Below, piece after piece: positions 52,527 through 61,534 of a stretch of 62,725 bases of DNA. The translations under genes were made by a program, and so were the position numbers. Source of the DNA: Bacteroidota bacterium (GTDB lineage: Bacteria > Bacteroidota > Bacteroidia > CAILMK01 > JAAYUY01); NCBI GenBank assembly GCA_018698135.1, contig JABINZ010000161.1, forward strand, positions 1-62,725, given 5' to 3'. A model generated the notes under the pieces. That model was given only the letters and a program-made list of their open reading frames with translations. It did not search any database and was not told the DNA's origin. Within the stretch, counting starts at the first letter, position 1; the number at the start of each line of letters is the position of its first letter.

Positions 52527-52994
52527 ATGAAACAATTTCTAATTATTACTATACTCAGTATTTTTACAACGACTCTCGCTTTCTCACAAACTCAAAATGA
52601 ACTTAGCTGGCAAAATTGGAACGATGGCTATACAATGGCTAAAAAGAAAGACAAAATATTAATGATTGATCTGTATACGGATTGGTGTGGATGGTGTAAG
52701 AAAATGGATAAAGACACCTATACAAACCCTGAGGTTATCAAACTTATCGACAAACACTTTATTCCTGTAAAATTTAATCCGGAATTAAAAAATATCCAAT
52801 ATGATATAGAAGGTAAAAAATACACAGGAATGCAATTGTATGGTATGCTTGTTCAGAATCAAAGGACTGGTTATCCAACAACAGTTTTTCTGTATACTAA
52901 GGAAAAGAAATTATATTTAGAGCCAGGCTACAAAAATGCAGCACAGTTTAATCAGATACTGAATAAATACATTAATTTAGATCCAACTAAATAG
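52527..52994 (+). CDS. Secreted thioredoxin-fold protein 1 (CGWC)
   Basis: 155 residues. Signal peptide MKQFLIITILSIFTTTLAFS. A thioredoxin fold with the active-site motif DWCGWCKKM (Cys54, Cys57), then PVKFNPE and the cis-proline loop in GYPTTVFLY. DUF255/SoxW-like short thioredoxins of this kind act as periplasmic thiol reductases. First of three paralogues in tandem. Confidence 0.85.
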   Translation: MKQFLIITILSIFTTTLAFSQTQNELSWQNWNDGYTMAKKKDKILMIDLYTDWCGWCKKMDKDTYTNPEVIKLIDKHFIPVKFNPELKNIQYDIEGKKYTGMQLYGMLVQNQRTGYPTTVFLYTKEKKLYLEPGYKNAAQFNQILNKYINLDPTK

Positions 52995-53077
52995 TTTTTT
53001 ATTAAATTTTCTCGTCACCATAGTACATTGATTATGTACTATTTAAACTGCTGCAAGGATAACTTCTTGTAAATTAA

Positions 53078-53110
53078 TTTGACATTGGGGGCTATAAGAT
53101 TGTATATTTA
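53078..53110 (+). promoter_or_regulatory. Candidate promoter of the second thioredoxin-like gene
   Basis: TTTG at 53078-53081, a 21-bp spacer, TATATTTA at 53103-53110 (last base differs from TAnnTTTG). The ATG is at 53152. Confidence 0.45.
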
Positions 53111-53151
53111 CATCATCAAATAAAATTGAAAATGTAAAAGTATTGCAACCC

Positions 53152-53664
53152 ATGAAAAAACTTTTATTCATCCTTTTAGTAGTTATATTAGGCGCTGTAT
53201 CTGTCCACGCACAGGACTATTCGCAAGCACCTAAATTACCTAAATTACCTAAAGTAAATTGGGTGAGTTGGGATGAGAGTTGCGATATTGCTAAAAATGA
53301 AGAGAAAGTTATCATGCTCGATTTATACACCGAATGGTGCGGTTGGTGTAAAAAAATGGATAAAGAAACATTTACTGATGCTGAAATTGTTGAGATAATT
53401 AATAATCATTTCGTAGCTGTAAAATTAAATCCAGAGAAAAAAGGACAAACTTTCCTTTACAAAGGACAATCAATAAATTCGCAACAACTTTTAAAACTTC
53501 TTGCCGAAGATGAGCAAGTAAAATACCCTGCAATAATATTTTATTACCCAGAGCATAATGAAGTGTTTACTGAAGAAGGATTTCAAAAGCCAAAATCATT
53601 CAAACATCTTCTCAAAATTTATGTTAATCACAACGAAAAACTCAATGCAACTGCATTAAAATAA
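53152..53664 (+). CDS. Secreted thioredoxin-fold protein 2 (CGWC)
   Basis: About 170 residues from MKKLLF at 53152; the ATG at 53143 is possible but would add residues before the signal peptide. Signal to about residue 21 (SVHAQ). Then a PKLPKLPK spacer and EWCGWCKKMDKETF (Cys63, Cys66), NPEKKGQTFLYKG, and KYPAIIFYYP. The active site matches paralogue 1, but the spacer and C-terminus differ. Own promoter. Confidence 0.85.
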   Translation: MKKLLFILLVVILGAVSVHAQDYSQAPKLPKLPKVNWVSWDESCDIAKNEEKVIMLDLYTEWCGWCKKMDKETFTDAEIVEIINNHFVAVKLNPEKKGQTFLYKGQSINSQQLLKLLAEDEQVKYPAIIFYYPEHNEVFTEEGFQKPKSFKHLLKIYVNHNEKLNATALK

Positions 53665-53714
53665 TTTCACAAATTACTGTCCCTTCATTTCCCAAGTCTA
53701 TAGATCATTTTTAT

Positions 53715-53722
53715 TAACTTTG
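53715..53722 (+). promoter_or_regulatory. Candidate -7 box of the third thioredoxin-like gene
   Basis: TAACTTTG fits TAnnTTTG, 23 bp before the GTG at 53746. An AAGGAG sequence just before the GTG is an unusually good Shine-Dalgarno for this phylum. Confidence 0.45.
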
Positions 53723-53745
53723 CCGTTTCTTAAAATACGCAAGGA

Positions 53746-54246
53746 GTGAAGAGAATTTTTCTTTTATTATTTATATTTTCAGGAAGCACTTTTGTTTTCA
53801 GTCAGAACCAAGAAATTAATTGGTTGGAATGGGATGTTGCCTATGAAAAAGCACAGAATGAAAAGAAAATTCTTCTGGTGGATCTGATGACAACTAAATG
53901 CCCCTATTGTGTAAAAATGGAAAAGGAAACCTATGTTAACCCACAAATAATAAAAATCCTTCAGAATGATTTTATTTGCACTAAGGTTAATCCTAAAAGA
54001 GAAGGAATAAAGTATCAAGTTGGTGATGAATCATATACTGGATTAGAATTGATTAAATATCTTACGACTAATTCGATGTATTCCGAAGATCCAAAGGTTA
54101 AATTCCCAACAACGGTTTTTATTATGCCTTACAATAAACAAATATTTGTTGAGCCAGGTTTTCAAGAAGCTCAAGTTTTCAAATACATGCTTTTCAATTG
54201 TGTAAAAGCAAAAGAAAGACTTGAAAAGAGGCTAAAAAAAGGCTAA
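53746..54246 (+). CDS. Secreted thioredoxin-fold protein 3 (CPYC)
   Basis: 166 residues from a GTG start preceded by AAGGAG. Signal peptide MKRIFLLLFIFSGSTFVFS. The redox motif is changed to TKCPYCVKMEKETY (Cys52, Cys55): CPYC is glutaredoxin-like rather than thioredoxin-like, which should shift the redox potential. KFPTTVFIMP holds the cis-proline. It has a small insert (TNSMYSEDPK) absent from paralogue 1. Followed 30 bp later by rlmD. Confidence 0.85.
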   Translation: MKRIFLLLFIFSGSTFVFSQNQEINWLEWDVAYEKAQNEKKILLVDLMTTKCPYCVKMEKETYVNPQIIKILQNDFICTKVNPKREGIKYQVGDESYTGLELIKYLTTNSMYSEDPKVKFPTTVFIMPYNKQIFVEPGFQEAQVFKYMLFNCVKAKERLEKRLKKG

Positions 54247-54276
54247 TACCTACCGAAATCAAATTAATATATACAG

Positions 54277-55686
54277 GTGAAAAAAAACGAAGTATTTCAA
54301 CATATTGAAATAGTAGATTTATCTGCTAAAGGAAAGGGGATTACACGAATAAATAATGCAGTAGTTTTTGTTGATCATACTTTACCCGGAGATATTATTG
54401 ACTTAGAAATCCTTCGTAAAAGGAAAGGATTTTATGATGCAAAATCAGTATTATGGCATACAAAATCACAGAATCGACAAACTGCAATTTGCTCACATTT
54501 TGACATTTGCGGAGGTTGCAAGATTCAAAATATGGCCTATGATAGTCAATTAGAATTCAAATTTCAACAAGTTGTAAATAGTTTAACCCGAATCGGTGGG
54601 TTAGAAAATCCAAACATTTTACCAATTATTGGCAATAAAACAACTGAATATTATCGAAACAAGCTTGAATATTCCTTTTCTACTTCCAGGTGGTTATCTC
54701 AGGCTGAAATCGAATCTGAAGAAGCTATTGAAAATAGAAATGCAGTTGGATTTCACGCACCCGGACGATTTGATAAATTAGTTGATGTTACACATTGCTA
54801 TCTACAGGAATCGCCCTCAAATGAGATCAGAAACTTCATTCGGGAATATGCAAAAGAGAAGAATTTTAGTTTTTTCAATCCATACAAACATAGGGGGCAA
54901 TTACGTTCACTCTTTGTACGAACAAGTACAACTCAGGATTTGATGATTAATCTAGTTTTTGGTGAAGAATTGACAGATGAGATGGAACAATTGCTTCAAA
55001 CTCTTCATACCGAATTCCCACAGATATCATCTCTTTTTTATATGGTAAACACCAAACAGAATGATTCGGTTTACGACATTGAAGCAAAACATTATAGTGG
55101 GAATAAATTCATCACTGAAAAAATTAATCACCTGAAATTTAAGTTAGGACCAAAATCATTTTATCAAACAAACTCATTACAAGCTGTTCGATTATATGAA
55201 GTGATTAAGGAATTCGGGCAATTCAAACAAAATGAAGTTATTTATGATTTATATTCTGGTGTTGGAAGCATCGGGCTTTTTCTTGCAAAAGATGTTCACA
55301 AGGTAATTGGAATTGAAACAGTTGATGAAGCAGTATTGGATGCTGAAGAAAATATGAAATTCAATAAAATTGATAATGCTCAGTATTTTGCAGGACAGGT
55401 TGAAGATCTCTTAACTCCTGAATTTGCTGAAAAATATGGCATAGCAGATACCATAATAATTGATCCTCCCCGACCTGGAATTCATAAAAAAGTTATTGAA
55501 GCCATTTTAAATCTTTTACCCAAAAAACTAATATATGTCAGTTGCAATCCGGCTACTCAAGCACGCGATATAGAATTATTAACATCTGCATATTCGTTCA
55601 TCAAAGCACAACCGGTAGATATGTTTCCACATACCTTGCACGTTGAGAATGTATCATTATTGCAATTAAATAGGAATTATGGATAA
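54277..55686 (+). CDS. rlmD: 23S rRNA (uracil-5-)-methyltransferase RlmD
   Basis: 469 residues from a GTG start. Residues 1-60 form a TRAM-like RNA-binding domain. The iron-sulfur cysteines are Cys72, Cys78 and Cys81 in ICSHFDICGGC, with a fourth in DVTHCYLQ. SAM-binding DLYSGVGSIGLFLA; catalytic Cys in SCNPATQARDI; DPPRPGIH. Methylates a uracil in 23S rRNA (U1939 in E. coli numbering). Confidence 0.94.
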   Translation: MKKNEVFQHIEIVDLSAKGKGITRINNAVVFVDHTLPGDIIDLEILRKRKGFYDAKSVLWHTKSQNRQTAICSHFDICGGCKIQNMAYDSQLEFKFQQVVNSLTRIGGLENPNILPIIGNKTTEYYRNKLEYSFSTSRWLSQAEIESEEAIENRNAVGFHAPGRFDKLVDVTHCYLQESPSNEIRNFIREYAKEKNFSFFNPYKHRGQLRSLFVRTSTTQDLMINLVFGEELTDEMEQLLQTLHTEFPQISSLFYMVNTKQNDSVYDIEAKHYSGNKFITEKINHLKFKLGPKSFYQTNSLQAVRLYEVIKEFGQFKQNEVIYDLYSGVGSIGLFLAKDVHKVIGIETVDEAVLDAEENMKFNKIDNAQYFAGQVEDLLTPEFAEKYGIADTIIIDPPRPGIHKKVIEAILNLLPKKLIYVSCNPATQARDIELLTSAYSFIKAQPVDMFPHTLHVENVSLLQLNRNYG

Positions 55687-56044
55687 ACACCCTCTATTAG
55701 ATAGTTTAAAAAAAGACATCGAATTTTATAATAATTCTATTAAGGAAGTTGCATTGGAAATTACTAATGCTAATTTTTCGAAATACCCTATTTTTATTGC
55801 ACATCAGCATGAAGTGAATCTAGGTGAAGTGATACTGGATAAAGCTGATTATCAAAGAGAATGGACAATCAACGCCACGGTTCTTGAAGACTTAATTGAA
55901 CATGGAATTGTTGAAGAATCTAAAGCAGCCGATTTCAAAAAAGTATTTAAAAATCCAAAAGAGTTTATTTGCATTTTTCTGATTACCGAAAAAGGAGGCA
56001 ATTTTATTTTCTCACCCTACAAAAATAAGATCAAATCTAAATAG
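55679..56044 (+). CDS. Conserved hypothetical protein overlapping rlmD
   Basis: 121 residues, starting 8 bp before the rlmD stop, so translation is probably coupled. No signal or membrane segment. Contains an alpha-beta pattern with FIAHQHEVNLGEVILDK and ends in FSPYKNKIKSK. It resembles uncharacterised Bacteroidota proteins; no motif for a role in RNA modification. Confidence 0.65.
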   Translation: MDKHPLLDSLKKDIEFYNNSIKEVALEITNANFSKYPIFIAHQHEVNLGEVILDKADYQREWTINATVLEDLIEHGIVEESKAADFKKVFKNPKEFICIFLITEKGGNFIFSPYKNKIKSK

Positions 56045-56063
56045 CGACTCCGTCTATTTATCG

Positions 56064-56071
56064 TAACTTTG
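56064..56071 (+). promoter_or_regulatory. Candidate -7 box of metF-metH
   Basis: TAACTTTG fits TAnnTTTG, 29 bp before the metF ATG. The 55-bp gap is too short for a SAM or cobalamin riboswitch, and none is seen. Confidence 0.5.
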
Positions 56072-56099
56072 TAATCCAATATAAAACTGACATAGGATT

Positions 56100-57047
56100 A
56101 TGAAAGTAATCGAACACATTGAAAAAGCAAAAGAACCATTATTTAGTTTTGAGATTATTCCTCCAGCAAGGGGTAGTAGTGGGCAAGATATCATCAATAT
56201 TGTTGAAGAATTGCAAGCCTTTCATCCCCCATTTATTGATGTAACCAGTCATTCAGCAGAAGCCTATTATGAAGAATTGAATGATGGCAATATTAAACGA
56301 AGAATTCGAAGAAAAAGACCCGGAACTATTGGTATTTGTGGAGTAATTCAAAACCGCTTCAATATAGATACTGTTGCTCATATTTTAATTCGTGGATTTT
56401 CAAAAGAGGAAACTGAAGATGCGTTAATTGAATTAAACTATCTGGGTATTCATAATGTTTTTGCATTGAGAGGCGATGAAACTAATTACAAAAAGCCAGT
56501 CGAAAATAACAAGAGTATCAACCATTTTACATCCGATTTGGTTAAACAAATTTCAAACCTCAGCAAGGGCGAATATCTCGAAGAAATATTAAACTCCGTT
56601 CCTTTGGATTTTGGAATTGGTGTTGCAGGTTATCCAGAGAAACATTTTGAAGCGCCCAATTTAAAAACAGATATCATGCATCTCAAAGAAAAAACAGATG
56701 CAGGTGCTGATTACATTACCACACAAATGTTTTTCGATAATTCAAAGTATTTTTCTTTTGTTGATCAAAGTAAAACAGCGGGCATTCATGCACCTATTAT
56801 TCCAGGGATTAAAATTCTAAACTCGACCAGACAATTATCCAGCATTCCAAAAAATTTCTATGTGGATTTACCCGAAGAATTAGTTGACGAGGTTCAAAAA
56901 AATCCAAAACATGTTACGCAAATAGGCATTGATTGGGCTATAAAACAAAGTCAGGATTTATTAGATAAGGGAATTCCCTATTTGCATTATTATATCATGA
57001 ACGACACAAAAGCAGTTGTTGAAGTAATTAAAGGATTGAAATATTAA
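56100..57047 (+). CDS. metF: Methylenetetrahydrofolate reductase
   Basis: 315 residues. Reduces methylene-THF to methyl-THF with [17 protein letters not shown] at the N-terminus (catalytic Glu region), [38 protein letters not shown] and [13 protein letters not shown] are typical. The stop is 3 bp before metH, so the two methionine genes form an operon. Confidence 0.95.
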   Translation: MKVIEHIEKAKEPLFSFEIIPPARGSSGQDIINIVEELQAFHPPFIDVTSHSAEAYYEELNDGNIKRRIRRKRPGTIGICGVIQNRFNIDTVAHILIRGFSKEETEDALIELNYLGIHNVFALRGDETNYKKPVENNKSINHFTSDLVKQISNLSKGEYLEEILNSVPLDFGIGVAGYPEKHFEAPNLKTDIMHLKEKTDAGADYITTQMFFDNSKYFSFVDQSKTAGIHAPIIPGIKILNSTRQLSSIPKNFYVDLPEELVDEVQKNPKHVTQIGIDWAIKQSQDLLDKGIPYLHYYIMNDTKAVVEVIKGLKY

Positions 57048-57050
57048 TAA

Positions 57051-60000
57051 ATGATTAAAGAAATCCTTAAAAACAGAATACTTGTTCTGGATGGTGCTAT
57101 GGGCACTATGATACAGAAATATACGCTTTCAGAAGAAGATTATCGAGGAAGTCGATTTACAAATATTCAGAATGACGTACAGGGAAACAACGATCTCCTA
57201 TCTATTACACAGCCAGATATCATCAAACAAATTCATACAGAATATTTAGATGCTGGTTCTGATATCATCGAAACTAATACATTCAATGCCAATGGAATTT
57301 CAATGCAGGATTATCAAATGGTGGATCTTGTATATGAGTTGAATTTTGAATCGGCAAAAATTGCAAAAAAACTCTGTGTAGAATATTCAAAACAAAGTCT
57401 GGAAAAACCACGTTTTGTGGCAGGAGCCATTGGCCCAACGAACAGAACTGCATCTATGTCGCCAGATGTAAACAATCCTGCCTTCCGAGAAGCTTCTTTC
57501 GATGAGTTTGTTGCTGCCTATGAAGAGCAAGTAAAAGGATTGATTGACGGTGGATCTGATATACTGCTTATTGAAACTATTTTCGATACGCTGAATGCAA
57601 AAGCAGCTTATATTGCCATTCAAAATATTTTTTCCGAAAAAGGAATTAGTCTTCCAATCATGGTATCAGGAACTATTGTCGATGCCAGTGGAAGAACTTT
57701 ATCAGGCCAGACAATAGAAGCCTTTCTGATTTCCATGTCGCATATGGATTTGTTATGCATTGGACTGAATTGTTCAACAGGTGCAAAAGACATGTTTCCG
57801 CATATTCGTGAGTTGGCCGAAAAATCTTCCACATATGTAAGTGCTTATCCCAATGCTGGTTTTCCAAATCAATTTGGAGAATATGATGAAAGCCCTGAAG
57901 CCATGGGCAAGCAATTACAGGAATTTCTTGATTTAGGTGTGATAAACATTGTAGGCGGCTGTTGTGGCACAACTCCAGATCATATCAAAGAATTTAACAA
58001 GATTGTTAAAAATATTACTCCAAGAAAAATTACTGAACAAGCCACAATTTCAAGATTAAGTGGATTAGAACCGCTGTATATTCGACCTGATAGTAATTTC
58101 ATTAATATTGGTGAACGGACCAATGTAGCAGGTTCAAAAAAGTTCCTTCGCTTAATCATGGAAGAGCAATATGAAGAAGCTTTATCTGTAGCAAGAGATC
58201 AGGTTGAAGGTGGCGCACAAGTAATTGATGTGTGCATGGATGAAGCCATGCTTGACGCAAAAGCTGCAATGAGCAATTTCCTCAATATGATTGCTGCAGA
58301 ACCGGATATTGCCAAGCTTCCCATCATGATCGATTCGTCCAAATGGGAGGTTATTGAAGCAGGATTAAAATGTACTCAGGGCAAATCTATTGTTAATTCA
58401 ATTAGTTTGAAAGAAGGTGTAGAAAGCTTTAAATCACAGGCTAGAATCATCAGAAACTATGGTGCATCTGTTATAATAATGGCTTTTGATGAAAAAGGTC
58501 AGGCCGATAGCTTTGAAAGAAGAATTGAAGTTTGCCAAAGAGCATATAATATCCTAACCAAAGAAATTGGTTTCCCAGCTGAAGACATCATATTCGATCC
58601 CAATGTTTTAGCCATCGGAACAGGAATCAGTGAGCATAATAATTATGCAGTTGATTTTATCAATACAACCACATGGATCAAGAAAAACTTACCTCTTGCT
58701 AAAATTAGTGGAGGAATCAGCAATTTATCTTTTGCATTCAGAGGGAATGATCGACTTCGAGAAGCAATACATTCTGTTTTCCTATTTCATGCTATAAAAG
58801 CTGGCTTGGATATGGGCATTGTAAATCCTTCACAACTTGAAGTGTATGACAGCATACCAAAAGAATTGTTGGATTTAACAGAAGATTTGGTGTTAAACCG
58901 AAAAGTAGATGCAACTGAAAAATTATTGGAGTTTGCAGAAACCTTAACCAGCGATCCTAAATCAGAAAAGAAACTGGATGAATGGAGGTTACTTCCTGTG
59001 AATAAGCGTCTTTCTCATTCTTTGGTAAAAGGTATTACCGATTTTATTGATGCGGATGTTGAGGAATCACGACAAACATTTGAATTTGCATTAGAAGTAA
59101 TTGAAGGACCCTTGATGGATGGGATGAATGTAGTTGGTGAATTATTCGGTTCAGGCAAAATGTTTCTTCCACAGGTGGTTAAAAGTGCACGTGTCATGAA
59201 AAAAGCGGTTGCCTTTTTAACACCCTTTATTGAAGAAGAAAAAAGACTGAGTGGCGATAAGTCATCTGCTGGAAAAATTGTTCTGGCAACTGTAAAAGGT
59301 GATGTTCATGATATAGGGAAGAATATAGTTGGTGTTGTGCTGGCATGCAATAATTATGATATTATCGACATGGGTGTGATGGTCAAAAAAGAAGATATCA
59401 TTCAAAAAGCAATTGACGAGAAGGCCGATATTATTGGATTAAGTGGCCTCATTACACCTTCGCTTGAAGAAATGACTAAAGTGGCATCCGAATTAGAAAG
59501 ACTAAAACTCAATATCCCATTACTCATTGGAGGTGCTACAACATCTGAAGTGCATACTGCTGTAAAAATAGATACAAACTATTCGGCTCCTGTTATTCAT
59601 GTGAAAGATGCCTCTCAGAGTGTTCAAATTGCCAGTCAGCTTTTATCCAAAAAAAGTAATTCGATTACGAATGATCTGAAAATCAAGTACAGTAAAATTC
59701 GGGATTTTCATGAGTCGCGGAAAACAAAGAAAACCTATGTTGATCTGGATCAAGCTCGAGCCAATAAATTAAAGCTGGATTGGAAAAACTACAAACCAAC
59801 TCAACCCCAGTTTATCGGGACAAAAGTGATCAAGAATTATTCAATAAAGGAAATTGCTAACTATATCGACTGGACATTTTTCTTTTTAGCCTGGAAGATT
59901 GAAGGACAATATCCACAAATATTGGATGATCCAATCAAAGGAGAAGAAGCAAAAAAAATATTTACAGATGGTCAAAAAATGCTAAACGAAATAATTGATC

Positions 60001-60704
60001 ATAATAAGCTTCAAGCCCATGGAGTACTTGGTTTTTGGCCAGCTCATGCAAAAAATGACAATATTATTCTTCAGGATGAAAATAAGCAAGAAATAGCCAA
60101 GTTTCATTTCCTCAGAAACCAATTGAAGAAAGAAAATGATGCAAATGTTTCACTGGCTGATTATGTGCCAGATGAAAATCAAAATACAGAAGAATACTTA
60201 GGTGCATTTGCAGTTAGTTGTGGATTTGGAATTGAAAAATGGATTAAAAAGTACGAAAGTGATCATGATGATTATTCAGCCATTATGATTAAAATTATTG
60301 CGGACAGACTAGCTGAAGCTTTTGCTGAATTATTACACGAAAAAGTCCGTAAAGAATTTTGGGGATTTGCAAAAAAAGAATCGCTAACAACTGCTGAACT
60401 GATTAAAGAAAAATACCAGGGAATTCGTCCCGCCATTGGTTATCCATCTGTTCCTGATCATACCGAGAAGCAAATTCTTTTTGACTTACTACATGCAACC
60501 GATGAAGTCGGTATTCATTTAACAGAGAGTTATGCTATGTATCCGGGTGCTTCTGTCAGTGGTTTTTATTTCGCTCATCCCGATGCACAATACTTTGTGA
60601 TTGATAAAATCTCAAAAGATCAGTTGGAAGATTATGCATCCAGAAAAGGAATTAGTGTTGAAGAAGCTGAAAGGTGGTTAGCTACTAATCTGAACTACCA
60701 ATAA
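57051..60704 (+). CDS. metH: Cobalamin-dependent methionine synthase
   Basis: 1217 residues, a full single-chain MetH. N-terminal homocysteine domain: [12 protein letters not shown], zinc ligands Cys241 (GLNCSTG) and Cys304/Cys305 (GGCCGTTP). Folate domain: [17 protein letters not shown]12 domain: [13 protein letters not shown] with the cobalt-binding His753, and [14 protein letters not shown]-terminal AdoMet activation domain: [17 protein letters not shown]. Makes methionine from homocysteine and the methyl-THF supplied by metF just upstream. All domains for reactivation are present. Confidence 0.98.
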   Translation: MIKEILKNRILVLDGAMGTMIQKYTLSEEDYRGSRFTNIQNDVQGNNDLLSITQPDIIKQIHTEYLDAGSDIIETNTFNANGISMQDYQMVDLVYELNFESAKIAKKLCVEYSKQSLEKPRFVAGAIGPTNRTASMSPDVNNPAFREASFDEFVAAYEEQVKGLIDGGSDILLIETIFDTLNAKAAYIAIQNIFSEKGISLPIMVSGTIVDASGRTLSGQTIEAFLISMSHMDLLCIGLNCSTGAKDMFPHIRELAEKSSTYVSAYPNAGFPNQFGEYDESPEAMGKQLQEFLDLGVINIVGGCCGTTPDHIKEFNKIVKNITPRKITEQATISRLSGLEPLYIRPDSNFINIGERTNVAGSKKFLRLIMEEQYEEALSVARDQVEGGAQVIDVCMDEAMLDAKAAMSNFLNMIAAEPDIAKLPIMIDSSKWEVIEAGLKCTQGKSIVNSISLKEGVESFKSQARIIRNYGASVIIMAFDEKGQADSFERRIEVCQRAYNILTKEIGFPAEDIIFDPNVLAIGTGISEHNNYAVDFINTTTWIKKNLPLAKISGGISNLSFAFRGNDRLREAIHSVFLFHAIKAGLDMGIVNPSQLEVYDSIPKELLDLTEDLVLNRKVDATEKLLEFAETLTSDPKSEKKLDEWRLLPVNKRLSHSLVKGITDFIDADVEESRQTFEFALEVIEGPLMDGMNVVGELFGSGKMFLPQVVKSARVMKKAVAFLTPFIEEEKRLSGDKSSAGKIVLATVKGDVHDIGKNIVGVVLACNNYDIIDMGVMVKKEDIIQKAIDEKADIIGLSGLITPSLEEMTKVASELERLKLNIPLLIGGATTSEVHTAVKIDTNYSAPVIHVKDASQSVQIASQLLSKKSNSITNDLKIKYSKIRDFHESRKTKKTYVDLDQARANKLKLDWKNYKPTQPQFIGTKVIKNYSIKEIANYIDWTFFFLAWKIEGQYPQILDDPIKGEEAKKIFTDGQKMLNEIIDHNKLQAHGVLGFWPAHAKNDNIILQDENKQEIAKFHFLRNQLKKENDANVSLADYVPDENQNTEEYLGAFAVSCGFGIEKWIKKYESDHDDYSAIMIKIIADRLAEAFAELLHEKVRKEFWGFAKKESLTTAELIKEKYQGIRPAIGYPSVPDHTEKQILFDLLHATDEVGIHLTESYAMYPGASVSGFYFAHPDAQYFVIDKISKDQLEDYASRKGISVEEAERWLATNLNYQ

Positions 60705-60754
60705 ATTGTTGATTATTTACTGTTATAATCGATAGAGCATTTTTATTATTCCCA

Positions 60755-60762
60755 TATATTTG
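60755..60762 (+). promoter_or_regulatory. Candidate -7 box of the barrel gene at 60795
   Basis: TATATTTG, 33 bp before the ATG. No good -33 element. Confidence 0.4.
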
Positions 60763-60794
60763 TTTCCTTCATTAAAAAGGCAAAAATCAAAATA

Positions 60795-61475
60795 ATGACA
60801 AAACTTTCAATTTTATTTGTATCACTGCTATTGATAACTGCAAGTGTTCAGGCACAAAACTATTTTGGAATTAAAGGTGGTATCTCTTTTACCAGTATGT
60901 CGGGAGGACATTTGGGTATAGCTTATGAAGACCGAGGCGAAATTGGTGGAACCACCGGATTAACTGCTGAATTTGTAATCAACGATTACTTTTCATTAGC
61001 ACCAGAATTAATATTTAGCAGAAAAGGGACTGAAATCTATAAAGGAGAATCAAACATTACCATTGCAACACGCACGGATATTTATCATTTTGGATATATG
61101 GAAATACCATTGCTTGCAAAGATTGGCTATGATTTGGATTTCATGGAGGTTTTTGTAAAAACAGGACCCTATTTAGGCTTTATTTTAGGCGGAATGGCAT
61201 CTGAGGAAGGAACAGGTATCATTGGTAAAAGAGAATTAAGTCTCGATCAATATTTTAGTGATACAGAACGTAATCAGGAATTTACAAAATTTGACATGGG
61301 CTGGTATCTTGGAGGAGGAGCAGCAATTTATGCGGGACCAGGTAAAGTATTTCTTGGACTACATTATGATATTGGTTTTATGGAAATTGCACAAGATAAT
61401 CCGACCTATACATACAAAAGTATGGGATCGAACAGAGCTTTTATAATTGAAGCCGGCTATTTGTACGAATTCTAG
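60795..61475 (+). CDS. Outer-membrane beta-barrel (PorT-like) protein
   Basis: 226 residues. Signal peptide MTKLSILFVSLLLITASVQA. NYFGIKGGISFTSMSGG and the ends FIIEAGYLYEF are the first and last strands of a Bacteroidota porin-family barrel (outer-membrane beta-barrel domain). A PorT role in type IX secretion is one possibility but is not shown. Ends at a bidirectional terminator. Confidence 0.8.
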   Translation: MTKLSILFVSLLLITASVQAQNYFGIKGGISFTSMSGGHLGIAYEDRGEIGGTTGLTAEFVINDYFSLAPELIFSRKGTEIYKGESNITIATRTDIYHFGYMEIPLLAKIGYDLDFMEVFVKTGPYLGFILGGMASEEGTGIIGKRELSLDQYFSDTERNQEFTKFDMGWYLGGGAAIYAGPGKVFLGLHYDIGFMEIAQDNPTYTYKSMGSNRAFIIEAGYLYEF

Positions 61476-61493
61476 AATCTGAAGATAAAATGT

Positions 61494-61529
61494 AAAAAAA
61501 GCACAGTTTAACCGCTGTGCTTTTTTTTT
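61494..61529. terminator. Bidirectional rho-independent terminator
   Basis: A7-GCACAG (61501-61506), an 8-base loop, CTGTGC (61515-61520), then T9. Both flanks suit termination of the barrel gene on plus and the T9SS protein on minus. Confidence 0.9.
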
Positions 61530-61534
61530 ACTTT

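Noticed and set aside
56045-56099. SAM or cobalamin riboswitch before metF-metH
   Set aside because: The gap is only 55 bp and contains a plain -7 box; no conserved riboswitch core is seen.
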